Source: an uncultured Burkholderiaceae bacterium (lineage in GTDB: Bacteria > Pseudomonadota > Gammaproteobacteria > Burkholderiales > Burkholderiaceae). Taken from it: 15,135 nucleotides of DNA. Shown piece by piece: positions 7,419 to 15,083 of the stretch (its first letter is position 1; the number at the start of each line of letters is the position of its first letter). The notes under the pieces were generated by a model that was not told where the DNA came from, ran no database searches, and saw only the letters and a list, made by a program, of their open reading frames with translations. The stretch covers positions 1-15,135 of the forward strand of contig CALMPB010000299.1 of the NCBI GenBank assembly GCA_937871985.1, in the 5' to 3' direction. The position numbers were made by a program, and so were the translations under genes.

Positions 7419-8693
7419 ATGCCGGCGCTCGAACCGCGGCGTAGCCTTCGCGTGCTTATCGTCAGCCAGTATTTCTGGCCCGAGAATTTCAGGATCAACG
7501 ACCTGACCGAGGAGCTTACTCGGCGCGGGCACGACGTGACCGTGCTGACCGGAGAGCCCAACTATCCCGAGGGTCGGATCCTCCCGGCCTATCGAGCCGC
7601 CCCTTCGGCTTTTGCGCGATTCGGCGATACGCCGATACTTCGCGTGCCCGTTGTAGCGCGCGGGAATTCGAGTGTGCGCTTGGTCCTGAATTACATGAGC
7701 TTCGCGATCAGTGGATCGCTGCTGGGCGCATGGAAGTTACGCGGGCAACGATTCGATGCGGTCTTCGTGTTCCAGACCTCACCGATCACCGCGGCGTTAC
7801 CCGCGATCCTGCAACGCAAGCTGAAGCGCGCGCCGCTATTGATGTGGGTGCTCGATCTGTGGCCCGACACCCTGTCGGCGATCGGAGTTGTCAAGTCGCC
7901 ACGATTGTTGGGGCTGGTCGGACAATTGGTCCGGTTCGTGTACGACCGATGCGACCGCGTTCTTGTTCAATCTCGCGCCTTCGAGCCGAGGGTCGAAGCC
8001 CATATCGGCGAACGGGGCAAAGTCCGCTACTTCCCGGGCTGGGCGGAGGCGATTTTCGACCGCCAAGGCAAGCCCGCCTCGCCAGCGCCAGAACTCGACG
8101 CCTATGCGGGCGACTTCAAGGTGTTGTTCGCGGGAAATATTGGCGAGGCACAGGATTTTCCCGCGATCCTCGACGCTGCGGAAACGCTCAAGAATAAGAA
8201 AGGTTTGCGCTGGATCGTCGTCGGAGACGGCCGCGCGGCACCGAGGGTACGCGAGGAGATCACGCGGCGCGGATTGGGCGACAAGGTGGTTTTGCTCGGA
8301 CGCTTCCCGATCGAGCGCATGCCTTCCTTCTTTGCCGGAGCGGACGCCTTGCTTGTTACGCTGCGTAGGGAGCCGATCTGGAGCATGACGATCCCTGGTA
8401 AAGTGCAAAGCTACCTTGCTGCCGGAAAACCGCTGCTGGCGATGCTGGACGGCGAGGGCGCGCGTGTGATCGAAGAATCCGGAGCGGGTTTGACCGCACC
8501 CGCCGGCGACGGAGCGGCGCTTGCCGCAAATGTCGAACGCTTGATGTCGAAATCGTCCGGAGATCGACACAGAATGGGCGCCGCTGGCGCGGCTTACGGG
8601 AAGCGCGAGTTTGACCGCGAGCGCCTCGTCGACGCGCTCGAAACCTGGGTCGCCGAATGCCGAGAACATAAGCTCCCTGCGGCGAATCCGTGA
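7419..8693 (+). CDS. wbuB: WbuB-like GT4 glycosyltransferase (candidate L-fucosamine transferase)
   Basis: This 424-residue GT-B fold enzyme should transfer a sugar from a nucleotide donor to the undecaprenyl-linked intermediate on the cytoplasmic face of the inner membrane. The N-terminus VSQYFWPENFR (15-25) followed by GEPNYPEGR is the pattern of WbuB-like GT4 enzymes. The donor-binding C-terminal half has a KVQSYLAAGKP block and DGEGARVIEESGAG, the GT4 nucleotide-sugar region, around 345-357. Escherichia coli WbuB is described as an L-FucNAc transferase, and an fnlABC cassette is directly upstream, so L-FucNAc or its amidino form is the natural donor. That donor call is an inference. The gene starts 12 bases after the methyltransferase stop. 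It is the only glycosyltransferase in the window. Confidence 0.88.
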   Translation: MPALEPRRSLRVLIVSQYFWPENFRINDLTEELTRRGHDVTVLTGEPNYPEGRILPAYRAAPSAFARFGDTPILRVPVVARGNSSVRLVLNYMSFAISGSLLGAWKLRGQRFDAVFVFQTSPITAALPAILQRKLKRAPLLMWVLDLWPDTLSAIGVVKSPRLLGLVGQLVRFVYDRCDRVLVQSRAFEPRVEAHIGERGKVRYFPGWAEAIFDRQGKPASPAPELDAYAGDFKVLFAGNIGEAQDFPAILDAAETLKNKKGLRWIVVGDGRAAPRVREEITRRGLGDKVVLLGRFPIERMPSFFAGADALLVTLRREPIWSMTIPGKVQSYLAAGKPLLAMLDGEGARVIEESGAGLTAPAGDGAALAANVERLMSKSSGDRHRMGAAGAAYGKREFDRERLVDALETWVAECREHKLPAANP

Positions 8694-8764
8694 AGCGGCC
8701 CGACGCTTTTGAGTGAGCGTTTTTGCTTGTCGTTACCGGCACGCGCGGGCAAGCATTGGAAGCC

Positions 8765-10144
8765 ATGCGAAGCCGTGCCATCCCGCGATCTCCGGTAGGT
8801 CTGCCCTTCATCCTTCTCACGACATTGCTGGTCGTTCTCTGGGTGGCCGGAGGAGCTTCACGCGCCGACGCCCTGGGACAGATATTCGTCCGCGCCACCG
8901 CGTGGGGCTTGTTGATTGTCGGGCTAATATTTGGCGCGCGCGCCTCGTTCGGCCATGTAAGACCGCTGGTGATCATCCTCGCGGCCGCGGTATTGCTGGT
9001 CACCGTCCAGTTGGTGCCGTTACCGCCTGCGGTTTGGCAGCTCATGCCAGGCCGCGCGCCGCTAAGCGCCGCCGCGACGATAAGCGACCAGGCGCAGGTC
9101 TGGCGGCCCTGGTCGATTGTGCCGGGCGCCACGTTGAACGCCCTCTTCTCGCTGATCGTGCCGATTGCCGCGCTCATTTTTGTGGCCGGCATTTCTGATG
9201 ACGAACATCGTTGGTTGCTAGCGCTGGTGCTGGGCCTGATCAGCGCGTCGACGCTGCTCGGACTACTGCAGATCTCGGGCGCGACCTTTCGGAATCCCCT
9301 TATCAATGACACTCTCGGCGAGGTGAGCGGAACCTTCGCAAACCGCAACCACTTTGCGCTTCTAATGGCATTCGGGTGCATGGTGGCGCCGGTTTGGGCG
9401 TTTCATGAAGGAAGGCGCCCGCAATGGCGCGCGCCGGTGGCGCTCGGGCTGGTATTATTGTTTGCCCTCACCATTCTCGCGACAGGGTCCCGTGCCGGCA
9501 TCGTGACGGGCGTATTGGCAATCGGCCTCGCGCTGCTGATGACCTATAAGGGCATCCGCAAGGCGTTGAACCGCTATCCGCGCTGGGTTCTGCCGGCCGC
9601 GGTTGCGGGTATTGTCGGAATCATCGCAGCGTTCGCCCTGATAAGCATCATGTCAGACAAAGCGGCATCGATCAGCAGAGCACTCGCCGAAGATCCGCGA
9701 CAGGATATACGTAGCCAAAACCTTCCGACGGTAATAGCTATGATCATTGAATATTTTCCTTTCGGATCGGGATTCGGCGGCTTTGATCCGGTATTTCGGA
9801 TGCACGAGAAATTTTCTCAGCTGAACCTGAAGTACTTTAATCACGCGCATAATGATTTTCTGGAAATCGTTCTCGATTCAGGATTCCTTGGCCTGCTGGC
9901 AATGCTCGGGGCGCTCGCTTGGTGGGCACGGGCCAGCATTCGCGCATGGCGAACGGGGTCGACGCGCACCCATTCGCTCGCCCGCCTGGGTTCAGCGATG
10001 CTGCTGCTCATCTTCGTCGCCAGCCTGTTTGACTATCCGGCCCGAACGCCGATGATCATGGCGATGGCCGTCATCGCGGGAACCTGGCTTAGCAATGTGG
10101 GCCGCACCGGCCCAGCTTTACCGGAGGATGCGCAGCATCTATAG
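8765..10144 (+). CDS. O-antigen ligase/Wzy polymerase family membrane protein
   Basis: This protein of about 459 residues has some 11-12 hydrophobic segments and belongs to the Wzy_C/O-antigen ligase superfamily. It probably polymerises repeat units on the periplasmic side of the inner membrane. Family features are the FANRNHFALLMAF block in the middle, an ATGSRAG turn, and HAHNDFLEIVLDSGFLG in the large periplasmic loop, which contains the conserved His of this superfamily. The frame stays open upstream to a TTG at 8723. The ATG at 8765 is preferred because the 14 extra residues add nothing typical, although neither start has a well-spaced Shine-Dalgarno sequence. The next two genes encode OPX and a Wzc-like kinase, which favours a Wzy polymerase for EPS or capsule over an LPS ligase. 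Sequence alone cannot separate the two. Confidence 0.88.
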   Translation: MRSRAIPRSPVGLPFILLTTLLVVLWVAGGASRADALGQIFVRATAWGLLIVGLIFGARASFGHVRPLVIILAAAVLLVTVQLVPLPPAVWQLMPGRAPLSAAATISDQAQVWRPWSIVPGATLNALFSLIVPIAALIFVAGISDDEHRWLLALVLGLISASTLLGLLQISGATFRNPLINDTLGEVSGTFANRNHFALLMAFGCMVAPVWAFHEGRRPQWRAPVALGLVLLFALTILATGSRAGIVTGVLAIGLALLMTYKGIRKALNRYPRWVLPAAVAGIVGIIAAFALISIMSDKAASISRALAEDPRQDIRSQNLPTVIAMIIEYFPFGSGFGGFDPVFRMHEKFSQLNLKYFNHAHNDFLEIVLDSGFLGLLAMLGALAWWARASIRAWRTGSTRTHSLARLGSAMLLLIFVASLFDYPARTPMIMAMAVIAGTWLSNVGRTGPALPEDAQHL

Positions 10145-10190
10145 CCAGCTCTCGCCCTCTTTTTTGTTTGCCAGGATGCTTTTTAGGCGC

Positions 10191-10901
10191 ATGCACAAGT
10201 CTCTCTCAGCTATTCTGTTTGCGCTGGCCTTGGCGGCATGCGGCGGAAGAATGCCGTTGGAATCCACGGCCCAGCTGACGGTCGTGAAAGACAGCCATGA
10301 ACTTCCCTCGCCAGTCCGTGCCGATTTGACGGCCGGGGACCGCCCCGCGCTGATCGGCCCGCTGGACACCATTCAGGTTGATGTTTTCAACGTCCCTGAA
10401 TTGACCCGAGAGATCCAAATCGATGCAGGCGGGCGCATATCGATGCCGCTCGTTGGCACGCTCGACGCGCGCGGAAAAACCGCCGAGGAGCTCGCGCGAG
10501 CGATCGAGAGCGCGTTGCGTGGGCGTTACGTTCGAAATCCCGAGGTCACGATCAACATCAAGAGCTCGGTGAGCCAGGTCGCTACGGTCGATGGGCAAGT
10601 GGTCGAGCCCGGCCTGTACCCCGTAACAAATCAGATGACCCTGATGCGCGTCATCGCGTCCGCGAAAGGGCTGTCGGAATTTGCTCGGCAGGAAGACGTC
10701 GTGATTTTGCGCACGGTCGACGGCCGCCGGATGGCTGGCCTGTACAATATCGCGGCGATCCGACGCGGCGCGTATGACGACCCCCCCATATATGCGAACG
10801 ACGTCGTCATTGTCGGGGATTCGCCACAACGCCGTCTATTCCGTGACTTCGTTTCGCTTTCGCCGCTTCTTGCGGCTCCGTTGATCGCGATCGTGCAGTA
10901 A
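10191..10901 (+). CDS. Polysaccharide export outer-membrane lipoprotein (OPX, Wza/GumB type)
   Basis: This 236-residue protein is predicted to form or contribute to the outer-membrane polysaccharide exit channel. The chosen ATG gives a clean lipoprotein signal peptide: K3, a hydrophobic stretch, and the lipobox LAAC with C17 as the lipidated residue. In-frame ATGs at 10095, 10128 and 10176 exist. The first lies inside the previous gene and none improves the signal peptide. The mature part has a Poly_export domain (GPLDTIQVDVFNVPELTREI through NPEVTINI) and one SLBB domain (VDGQVVEPGLYPV onward). The C-terminus is a hydrophobic stretch, LLAAPLIAIV, after RRLFRDF. That is shorter than full-length Wza and more like GumB-type proteins. 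It is followed after 14 bases by its normal partner, the Wzc-like co-polymerase/kinase. Confidence 0.92.
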   Translation: MHKSLSAILFALALAACGGRMPLESTAQLTVVKDSHELPSPVRADLTAGDRPALIGPLDTIQVDVFNVPELTREIQIDAGGRISMPLVGTLDARGKTAEELARAIESALRGRYVRNPEVTINIKSSVSQVATVDGQVVEPGLYPVTNQMTLMRVIASAKGLSEFARQEDVVILRTVDGRRMAGLYNIAAIRRGAYDDPPIYANDVVIVGDSPQRRLFRDFVSLSPLLAAPLIAIVQ

Positions 10902-10915
10902 GGTTTCACGTCAAC

Positions 10916-13138
10916 ATGAATCTCGTAAACCTGAATTCGCGGAATGACGCTTTGCCGGCCGCCTCAACGATCACGGGCCGGCTCGGTGCGGAAGCGGAAC
11001 GCTTACCGGCAATACGCCAATATCTGCGCATCGCGCTGCGGTGGCGTTATGTCATTCTCGGCGCAATTGCGGCGTGCGTGCTGGGCGGCTTGATCGTTAC
11101 TCTGCTGATGACGCCCAAATATACCGCGACGACGACAATCGAAATTGCCCGAGAATCCAACAAGGTCACCGATCTTCAGGGCGTTGCGCGCGAGGCCAGC
11201 GTTGCCGATCAGGAATTCTATCAGACGCAATATGGTCTATTGAAGTCGCGGGCGCTTTCGGAGCGCGTGGCGAACCAGCTCCGGCTGGTTGATGATCCGA
11301 AATTCTTCGAGATGTATGGCATCTCCAATGAGAAACCGGGCTTTCAACTGTTGAATGGCCGCTACCAGGCGTCCGGCCGGTCGATTCGGCAGAGAGTTGC
11401 GGGGGAAATATTAGTAAAAAACGTCGGAATCTCGCCAACGCGCCTGTCTCGTTTGGTGGACATTGAATTTACGAGCCCGGATGCTGCATTTTCCGCGAAG
11501 GTTGCAAACGCCTGGTCGGAAGGATTCATTCAGACCAACCTTGAACGGAAAATTCAGGCGACGTCATACGGGCGCAACTTGCTCCAGCGTCAGCTAGCGC
11601 AATTGAAAGAAAAGCTCGACGAATCGCAACGTCAACTGGTTTCGTATGCTTCGGCCGAGAAGATCATCAACCTTCCGACACCAGCCGGGGACGGCAAACC
11701 GACGTCGGAGCGCTCTATCGTTGCGGACGATCTTGCAGCCTTGAACGCCGCATTGGCTCAAGCAACCGCGGATCGCATTCAGGCCCAAGCCCGGTACGAG
11801 CAGGTCGGGCGCGCCGGCGCGTCCACCGAAGCGCTGCGGAATGCCGCAATCAATAACCTCCGGCAAAAGCGCGCTGAGTTGGCGGCGGAATATCAGCGCT
11901 TAATGACGCAGTTCGAGCCCGAATACCCCGCTGCTAAGGCGCTGAAATCGCAAATAGATCAGCTCGACCACTCGATAACGCGCGAAGAGGGCCGCGTTTC
12001 CGGATCGCTGCAAGCGGATTATCGCGAGGCGGTGGACCGCGAGCGGGCGTTGCAGGGTAAGGTGGAGCAACTCAAGGCAAGCTATCTCGACCTGCGCCGC
12101 CGGAGCATTCAGTATAATATCTACCAGCAGGAAGCCGACACCAACCGCGTATTGTACGACGGGCTGCTTCAGCGCTTTAAGGAAATTGGCGTCGCCGGCG
12201 GCGTCGGGGTGAACAATATCTCCGTCGTCGATCCGGCCGATACACCGCAAAAGCCGTCCAGTCCGAGACTCCTCGTTAACCTCGCGCTCTCTCTTCTCGC
12301 CGGGCTCGGCGTGGGGGCGCTGGCCGCTTTTGCGCTCGAGCAAATGGATGAGGCGATTGCAGATCCGGCGGAGGTGGAGCGGAGGCTCGGCTTGCCGCTA
12401 CTTGGTTCGGTGCCTCGGGTGGAAGGAGAAACGCCGAAGGAAGCGTTGCTCGACCGCAAATCCGATCTGTTCGACGCCTATCTGGCGGTGCAGACGAACC
12501 TGGCGTTTACGACCGAACATGGCGTGCCGCGCTCGTTCGCGGTTACGTCGACACGACCGGCAGAAGGAAAGTCCACGACCTCGTTGGCACTTGCCACCAC
12601 CTTGGCCCGTGCGCAGCGCAAGGTGATTCTCGTCGACGGCGATATGCGTTCACCTTCGGTGCATCATCTGGGCGGCGTGGGACACGAGCATGGGCTGAGC
12701 AACTTCTTGTCTGGGCAGGATAATATTGAAGCCCTGACCTTCCAGATGACCGATCTGGGTTTCACCGCAATGTCCGCGGGGCCGATCCCGCCCAACGCGG
12801 CGGAACTGCTCACCGGGCACCGCCTCTCGCTGCTGATCGAACGATTGCTGGAGACTTACGATCACGTCGTGATCGATTCTCCGCCCGTGATGGGGCTCGC
12901 GGACGCGCCGTTGATCGCTGCGCGCGTGGAAGGCGTCATCTATGCGGTGGAGTCGCACGGCATCCGCTCGACCTTGGTCAAAACCGCGCTTGCGCGCCTC
13001 GCCAGCGCCAATGCGAGGATCATCGGCGGGGTGCTCACCAAGTTCGAAGCCAGGAAAGCGCATTACGGTTACGGCTATGACTATGGCTATGGCTATGGCC
13101 GTGATCGCAGGGTCGACAAAGCGGCACGCGGAGGATGA
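10916..13138 (+). CDS. Wzc-like polysaccharide co-polymerase with BY-type tyrosine autokinase
   Basis: This 740-residue inner-membrane protein controls chain length and export in Wzy-dependent systems. The order is: cytoplasmic N-terminus, first membrane segment at about 43-66, Wzz domain, a long periplasmic helical/coiled-coil region (about 205-420), GNVR-type region, second membrane segment at about 452-475, then the cytoplasmic CpsD/CapB kinase. Walker A is PAEGKSTTS near 550, Walker A' is ILVDGDMRS near 571, and Walker B is VVIDSPPV near 651. The C-terminal tail carries six tyrosines alternating mostly with glycine (717, 719, 721, 723, 725, 727), the expected autophosphorylation cluster. 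Membrane and kinase halves are fused, as in Proteobacteria. It ends in an ATGA overlap with the next gene. No partner phosphatase (Wzb) is in the window. Confidence 0.95.
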   Translation: MNLVNLNSRNDALPAASTITGRLGAEAERLPAIRQYLRIALRWRYVILGAIAACVLGGLIVTLLMTPKYTATTTIEIARESNKVTDLQGVAREASVADQEFYQTQYGLLKSRALSERVANQLRLVDDPKFFEMYGISNEKPGFQLLNGRYQASGRSIRQRVAGEILVKNVGISPTRLSRLVDIEFTSPDAAFSAKVANAWSEGFIQTNLERKIQATSYGRNLLQRQLAQLKEKLDESQRQLVSYASAEKIINLPTPAGDGKPTSERSIVADDLAALNAALAQATADRIQAQARYEQVGRAGASTEALRNAAINNLRQKRAELAAEYQRLMTQFEPEYPAAKALKSQIDQLDHSITREEGRVSGSLQADYREAVDRERALQGKVEQLKASYLDLRRRSIQYNIYQQEADTNRVLYDGLLQRFKEIGVAGGVGVNNISVVDPADTPQKPSSPRLLVNLALSLLAGLGVGALAAFALEQMDEAIADPAEVERRLGLPLLGSVPRVEGETPKEALLDRKSDLFDAYLAVQTNLAFTTEHGVPRSFAVTSTRPAEGKSTTSLALATTLARAQRKVILVDGDMRSPSVHHLGGVGHEHGLSNFLSGQDNIEALTFQMTDLGFTAMSAGPIPPNAAELLTGHRLSLLIERLLETYDHVVIDSPPVMGLADAPLIAARVEGVIYAVESHGIRSTLVKTALARLASANARIIGGVLTKFEARKAHYGYGYDYGYGYGRDRRVDKAARGG

Positions 13139-14367
13139 GGCGCCGGCGCCGCGTCCTTCCGCGGCGGTCCGCCCGCGAATGGGGAGTCCGCGCGGGACTG
13201 GCACTCGCGGCGGCGGCGGTAGGGTCGTGGTCGGTGATGCAGTCCCTGGCATATTCAGAACGGGGCGCCGCACCGGAAGTTGCTCACAAATTGGCCCCCG
13301 GGGACGGGCGGATCACCGCAATTCTGTCGGAAGAACTGTCGGGGCCCGAAGCGACACCGACCGACCGTGCGCGCGCGGACGAGCTGGCAAAGCTGGCTCT
13401 GCGGCAGGACCCGACGGCGGTGACGGCGGCCGCGACCCTTGGGATCAATGCTCAGATTCGCGGCGATACGGCGGGTGCTCGGCGTATTTTCGCTTATGCT
13501 CAGACGCTGTCGCGACGCGATCTGCGGACTCAGCTTTGGGCGATAGAGGATGCGGTGTCGCGAGGCGACATAAGCGCCGCGCTCAAGCAATATGATATTA
13601 CGCTCCGGACGTCTGAATACGGCCCGGATTTGCTGTTCCCAGTTCTGGGAAGCGCGATCTCCAGTCCCGCGATTCGGGAAGCGTTGATCGAGACGCTGGC
13701 GGCAAAGCCTGCGTGGACGCAGGCGTTTATCGAATATCTCGTCGGAAGCGACGCGGACCCGCGCAGTGTCCGCGGATTGTTCGTTGGGCTGAGGCACAAG
13801 CGCGTGCCGATCTCCGATAACGCTCAGGCGGGCCTTATAATTTCTCTTATGAAGCAAGATCTTAAGAACGAAGCTTGGGACTATTACAGATCGCTTCATC
13901 CCGCAGCTGATCGTCGTAAGTCGCGCGATGACCGCTTTTCCTCGTCTCTCGGTACGCCGACACCTTTCGATTGGGAACCAATCGAGAATGATGGCCTGAG
14001 AGCGTCGATTCAGCGAGCAAATAACGGCGGCGTCGTCGATTTTTCGGCTCCGGCCGATATCGGTGGAGTGATTTTGCGACAGATCCAGCTCTTACCCCCG
14101 GGAGTATATATTCTTCGCGGGCATAGCGCGAATATCAATCAGCCCGAAGGATCGAGGCCTTATTGGTCGTTGGTATGCGACGACGGGAAGGAAATAGGTC
14201 GCATAGACGTACCAAACTCCGATCAGCGAAACGGTAATTTTGAGGGGCGATTCGTCGTTCCTGAGGGCTGCGGGATGCAGAGCCTACAAATGACCGTTAG
14301 ACCATCTGACGCTGTCGGAGGGGTCGTCGGCCAGATTGATCGAGCTCAACTGATTCCGACGCGTTGA
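13135..14367 (+). CDS. Membrane-anchored envelope protein with TPR-like helices and a beta-rich C-terminal domain
   Basis: I do not recognise this 410-residue protein as a named gene. A very basic N-terminus (MRRRRR) is followed by one hydrophobic segment at about 17-35, so the rest is probably periplasmic and anchored. Residues of about 75-165 look like TPR-type helical repeats (DRARADELAKLALRQDP, GDTAGARRIFAYAQTL, GDISAALKQYD). Roughly 270-410 looks beta-rich, with LLPPGVYILRGHS and GRFVVPEGCGMQSLQM, and could be a jelly-roll or carbohydrate-binding fold. The only two cysteines, C348 and C379, lie there and may form a disulphide. The ATGA overlap with the kinase gene suggests translational coupling and a role in polymer assembly or export. 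GGAGG abuts the start codon with no spacer, so coupling probably matters for its translation. Function is unknown. Confidence 0.8.
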   Translation: MRRRRRVLPRRSAREWGVRAGLALAAAAVGSWSVMQSLAYSERGAAPEVAHKLAPGDGRITAILSEELSGPEATPTDRARADELAKLALRQDPTAVTAAATLGINAQIRGDTAGARRIFAYAQTLSRRDLRTQLWAIEDAVSRGDISAALKQYDITLRTSEYGPDLLFPVLGSAISSPAIREALIETLAAKPAWTQAFIEYLVGSDADPRSVRGLFVGLRHKRVPISDNAQAGLIISLMKQDLKNEAWDYYRSLHPAADRRKSRDDRFSSSLGTPTPFDWEPIENDGLRASIQRANNGGVVDFSAPADIGGVILRQIQLLPPGVYILRGHSANINQPEGSRPYWSLVCDDGKEIGRIDVPNSDQRNGNFEGRFVVPEGCGMQSLQMTVRPSDAVGGVVGQIDRAQLIPTR

Positions 14368-14379
14368 CGGAAGAAAAAT

Positions 14380-14706
14380 ATGCGATCTTCGACCATCAAG
14401 TATCTCTACCTCCTTATGTTGACCGGCGCGATGGTCGGCGCAGGAGCGCCTGGAATCGCACAAGACGTGAAAAACGGTAAGGTCGCGAGTTCCTCCGCTG
14501 GCCAAGCCGGACAGCGGAGGACCAAAGAGCAGGGCGTCATCGGCATCGAGCCGATGGCACGGATCAATAATCGCGTTCAAAACCGCGTTCGGACACGCAT
14601 CAACAACCGGATTGATCGCTATTATGACCCGCAGGCCAACACCGCGTCGCCATTCGAGGTCGCAAGCGATAAAGCGCGCAGCGCGGGAAAACCCCGCTCG
14701 CGATAG
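14380..14706 (+). CDS. Small secreted basic protein with R-[IV]-x-x repeats
   Basis: This 108-residue protein has no family I can name. A good Shine-Dalgarno, GGAAG at 14369-14373, lies 6 bases before the ATG, and the gene follows the previous stop by 12 bases. The N-terminus is a signal peptide: K7, a hydrophobic core at 8-26, and a likely cleavage after AQ at 27-28. The mature part is polar and arginine-rich. From residue 61 there is a regular four-residue pattern in which Arg plus Ile or Val recurs at 61, 65, 69, 73 and 77 (RINN RVQN RVRT RINN RIDR), ending in two tyrosines. It is the last gene of the + strand run, so a role linked to the exported polysaccharide is plausible but only inferred. 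Confidence 0.7.
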   Translation: MRSSTIKYLYLLMLTGAMVGAGAPGIAQDVKNGKVASSSAGQAGQRRTKEQGVIGIEPMARINNRVQNRVRTRINNRIDRYYDPQANTASPFEVASDKARSAGKPRSR

Positions 14707-15083
14707 TCAGCGACCGATCTGTCGCCGCGGCGCGAGGATGCGTTTCGATCGCGACGACACATCCGCCGGTCGCCAGATTTCGCTCACACGCGCCGCCCTC
14801 TATCAACGACACAATGAAAACGGCACAACGAAACCGTGTAAGATATTGCGATCTTGCCGCCCCGATCGACGGGGTACGCGATTCGGCACGGCCGAAGCGT
14901 CTGAGCTAACGCCCTTCGAAATGGACTCGATTGGCGTAATGTTGTCCGGGAGGCACCTGATGAGGATATCGCGCGTACAGCTAGACAGAGTTGAAGGCGT
15001 TTGATCGCGGTAGGGTCGTTGCCCAGGCGCGCCAAATGCCGAATTCTGCACTTTCCGATTATCTTTCCCATAATCGGAGAAAA
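14707..15083 (+). other. Intergenic region between the operon end and tRNA-Leu, no convincing gene
   Basis: No open frame here has a recognisable protein. There are short inverted repeats: a GC hairpin CCCCG-ATCGA-CGGGG around 14865, and TTCGGC-ACG-GCCGAA at 14882-14896. Neither is followed by a T run, so no standard intrinsic terminator for the operon is seen. A 14-codon frame at 14960-15004 has a GGGAGG six bases upstream but encodes nothing recognisable. A clear hairpin next to the tRNA is listed separately. Confidence 0.6.
15054..15078 (-). terminator. Stem-loop just downstream of tRNA-Leu
   Basis: A 9-base-pair inverted repeat, TCCGATTAT at 15054-15062 and ATAATCGGA at 15070-15078, encloses a 7-base loop. 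It begins 5 bases beyond the CCA end of the tRNA when read on the - strand, with a short TTTT between them. A long U run after the stem is missing, so it may be a weak terminator or a 3'-end processing signal rather than a canonical intrinsic terminator. Confidence 0.4.

Noticed and set aside
7836..8669. Long - strand open frame (277 codons) opposite the WbuB-like gene
   Set aside because: The + strand frame shows clear GT4 motifs along its length; the antisense frame shows none.
8356..9381. Long - strand open frame (341 codons) across the glycosyltransferase and Wzy-like genes
   Set aside because: It is antisense to two well-supported genes, has low-complexity Arg/Ser/Pro-rich content and no recognisable domain; this is typical of a shadow frame in GC-rich DNA.
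12540..12920. ParA/MinD-type partition ATPase
   Set aside because: The P-loop domain is fused to a two-membrane-segment Wzz region and ends in a tyrosine cluster, which identifies a BY kinase.
13061..13099. Repeat-rich DNA in the kinase tail as a possible CRISPR or satellite array
   Set aside because: The units are 6-base Tyr-Gly codon pairs in frame with the kinase, with no spacers and no long repeats.
14860..14900. GC-rich hairpins as the operon terminator
   Set aside because: Neither stem is followed by a run of T on either strand, so an intrinsic terminator cannot be supported.
14612..15004. 130-codon + strand frame running past the end of the small secreted protein
   Set aside because: Its start lies inside the 14380-14706 gene, it lacks a Shine-Dalgarno and recognisable content; only the last 14 codons have a good ribosome site, noted as a separate finding.
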